A stretch of DNA of 64,000 nucleotides from Cognatiluteimonas telluris (GTDB taxonomy: Bacteria; Pseudomonadota; Gammaproteobacteria; Xanthomonadales; Xanthomonadaceae): assembly GCF_011320095.1 (NCBI RefSeq), contig NZ_JAANOY010000011.1:1-64000 (forward strand). Direction: 5' to 3'. Of the stretch, positions 63,096 to 64,000 are shown in pieces. Numbering within the stretch: position 1 is the stretch's first letter; the number at the start of each line of letters is the position of its first letter. The position numbers and the translations under genes were made by a program. Under the pieces are notes generated by a model that was not told the DNA's origin, made no database searches, and worked only from the letters and a program-made list of their open reading frames with translations.

Positions 63096-64000
63096 GCGCC
63101 GCTTTGGCCTGTCGCCGGGACCAGGCGCCGCTGCGCTCGCCACAGGCTTTCACCGCCGAACAGCGCCAGCGCGATCCAGATGAAGACGAAGCCCACGGCG
63201 CGGTCGCGGTCGAAGGCTTCGCCCAGCAGCAGCACGCCGATCAGGAACTGCAGCGTCGGCGAGATGTACTGCAGCAGGCCGACCACCGACAGCGGCGCGC
63301 GTCGCACCGCATGGGCGAAACCGATCAGCGGCAACGCGGTCAATGCGCCACCGAGCACCAGCATCGCGTCCAGGCCAAAGCCCCAGCCCGGCACGCCATG
63401 CGCGGGCAGGAAGCCACCCTGGCCATGCGCCTCGCCCCACAGCAGCATCGCCAGCGCCGGCGCGAACAGGTACACGCTTTCGACGCCGAGGCCGGCGATC
63501 GCGTCCACCGCCGCCAGCTTGCGGATCAAGCCGTAGAGCGCGAACGACAATGCCAGCCCCAGCGCGATCCACGGCGGGCGCCCGTACTGCAGCGTCAGCC
63601 ACAGCACGCCGGCGGTCGCCAGCGCCACCGACGCCCATTGCACGCGCGTGAGCCGTTCGCGCAGGAACAGCACGCCGAACAGCACGCTCACCAGCGGATT
63701 GATGAAGTAGCCCAGGCTGCTTTCGACCACGTGCCCGGCATTGACGGCCCAGATGTACAGGCCCCAGTTGAACGCGATCAGCACGCCGCTCAGGGCCAGC
63801 ATCCAGGCCGCCTTCGGCCTGGCCAGCGCCGCGCGCAGCCAGTCGCGCCGCTGCCATGTCAGGTAGCCGGCGACGAACACCGTGCTCCACACGATCCGGT
63901 GCATCACGATCTGCAGCGACGGCACCGAGGTGAGCGCGTGCCAGTACAACGGCATCACGCCCCACAGCACGAACGACGCCACCGCGATCCAGAGCCCGCG
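63092..64000 (-). CDS. rarD: EamA-family transporter RarD (start beyond window)
   Basis: A ten-helix drug/metabolite transporter. The visible N-terminus, RGLWIAVASFVLWGVMPLYW, continues to the window edge, so the start codon is outside; only a few residues are missing by comparison with family length (about 300). Also seen: HRIVWSTVFVAGYLTWQRRD, NWGLYIWAVNAGHVVESSLG, YFINPLVSVLFGVLFLRERL and LLQYISPTLQFLIGVLLLGE. Originally linked to chloramphenicol sensitivity; substrate unknown. Its TAG stop is the start of a GTAGCCCGGG repeat. Confidence 0.93.
   Translation of the reverse strand, partial: RGLWIAVASFVLWGVMPLYWHALTSVPSLQIVMHRIVWSTVFVAGYLTWQRRDWLRAALARPKAAWMLALSGVLIAFNWGLYIWAVNAGHVVESSLGYFINPLVSVLFGVLFLRERLTRVQWASVALATAGVLWLTLQYGRPPWIALGLALSFALYGLIRKLAAVDAIAGLGVESVYLFAPALAMLLWGEAHGQGGFLPAHGVPGWGFGLDAMLVLGGALTALPLIGFAHAVRRAPLSVVGLLQYISPTLQFLIGVLLLGEAFDRDRAVGFVFIWIALALFGGESLWRAQRRLVPATGQSGA

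Overview
The window is chromosomal DNA from a GC-rich gammaproteobacterium of the Xanthomonadaceae/Lysobacteraceae type (Luteimonas- or Lysobacter-like). This rests on gene families and layout: a split B12-dependent ribonucleotide reductase (nrdJa/nrdJb), hpd-hmgA-kynA amino-acid catabolism, an E1-alpha/E1-beta/E2 dehydrogenase cluster, frequent GTG/TTG starts with 4-base gene overlaps, and several families of short palindromic repeats. There is no rRNA to confirm it. The first 44 bases carry a degraded Illumina adapter, so the left edge is probably a contig end.

Layout. 0.2-7.8 kb: housekeeping and membrane genes (an LplT/PlsC-type fusion, CD225 and DUF2752 proteins, ampE, nudC, erpA). 8-12.4 kb: a receiver/degenerate-EAL protein followed by a hybrid histidine kinase. 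12.5-20.4 kb: bfr/bfd, rppH, tRNA-Met, queD, a phasin, trpE, rpe, purC. 20.4-29.7 kb: nhaD, then tyrosine/tryptophan catabolism (hmgA, hpd, a divergent MarR regulator, a peptide transporter, kynA). 29.9-35.2 kb: the 2-oxoacid dehydrogenase genes and trpS. 35-41 kb: small envelope and hypothetical genes, with a decayed DUF1294 gene abutting a RAYT (REP-associated tyrosine transposase) remnant. 41-43.2 kb: a repeat island and an AT-richer SIR2-domain gene. 43.2-47.1 kb: nrdJb, a histone-like gene and nrdJa. 47.7-54.3 kb: a Deg-type protease, membrane stress proteins, an AI-2E-type permease, a HAD hydrolase and an M17 aminopeptidase. 54.5-62.9 kb: a DesKR-like two-component system overlapping an ABC-2 exporter, then an adaptor/ATPase/two-permease MacAB-like exporter. 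63.1 kb to the end: rarD, running off the window.

Most notable. (1) A DUF559 endonuclease-like gene sits between near-perfect inverted repeats of about 40 bp, placed between hpd and hmgA; the repeat encodes the protein's last residues. (2) A lone SIR2-family gene of foreign composition lies directly behind nrdJb and beside the repeat island, and is a candidate anti-phage gene. (3) A RAYT remnant sits next to the dispersed REP-like repeats. (4) At least four genes take their TAG stop codon from the first bases of a repeat. (5) Regulatory sites with good geometry: a palindrome filling the spacer of the hpd promoter, and two NrdR-box-like sites 31 bp apart upstream of nrdJa. A possible GGA-rich small RNA lies between trpE and rpe.
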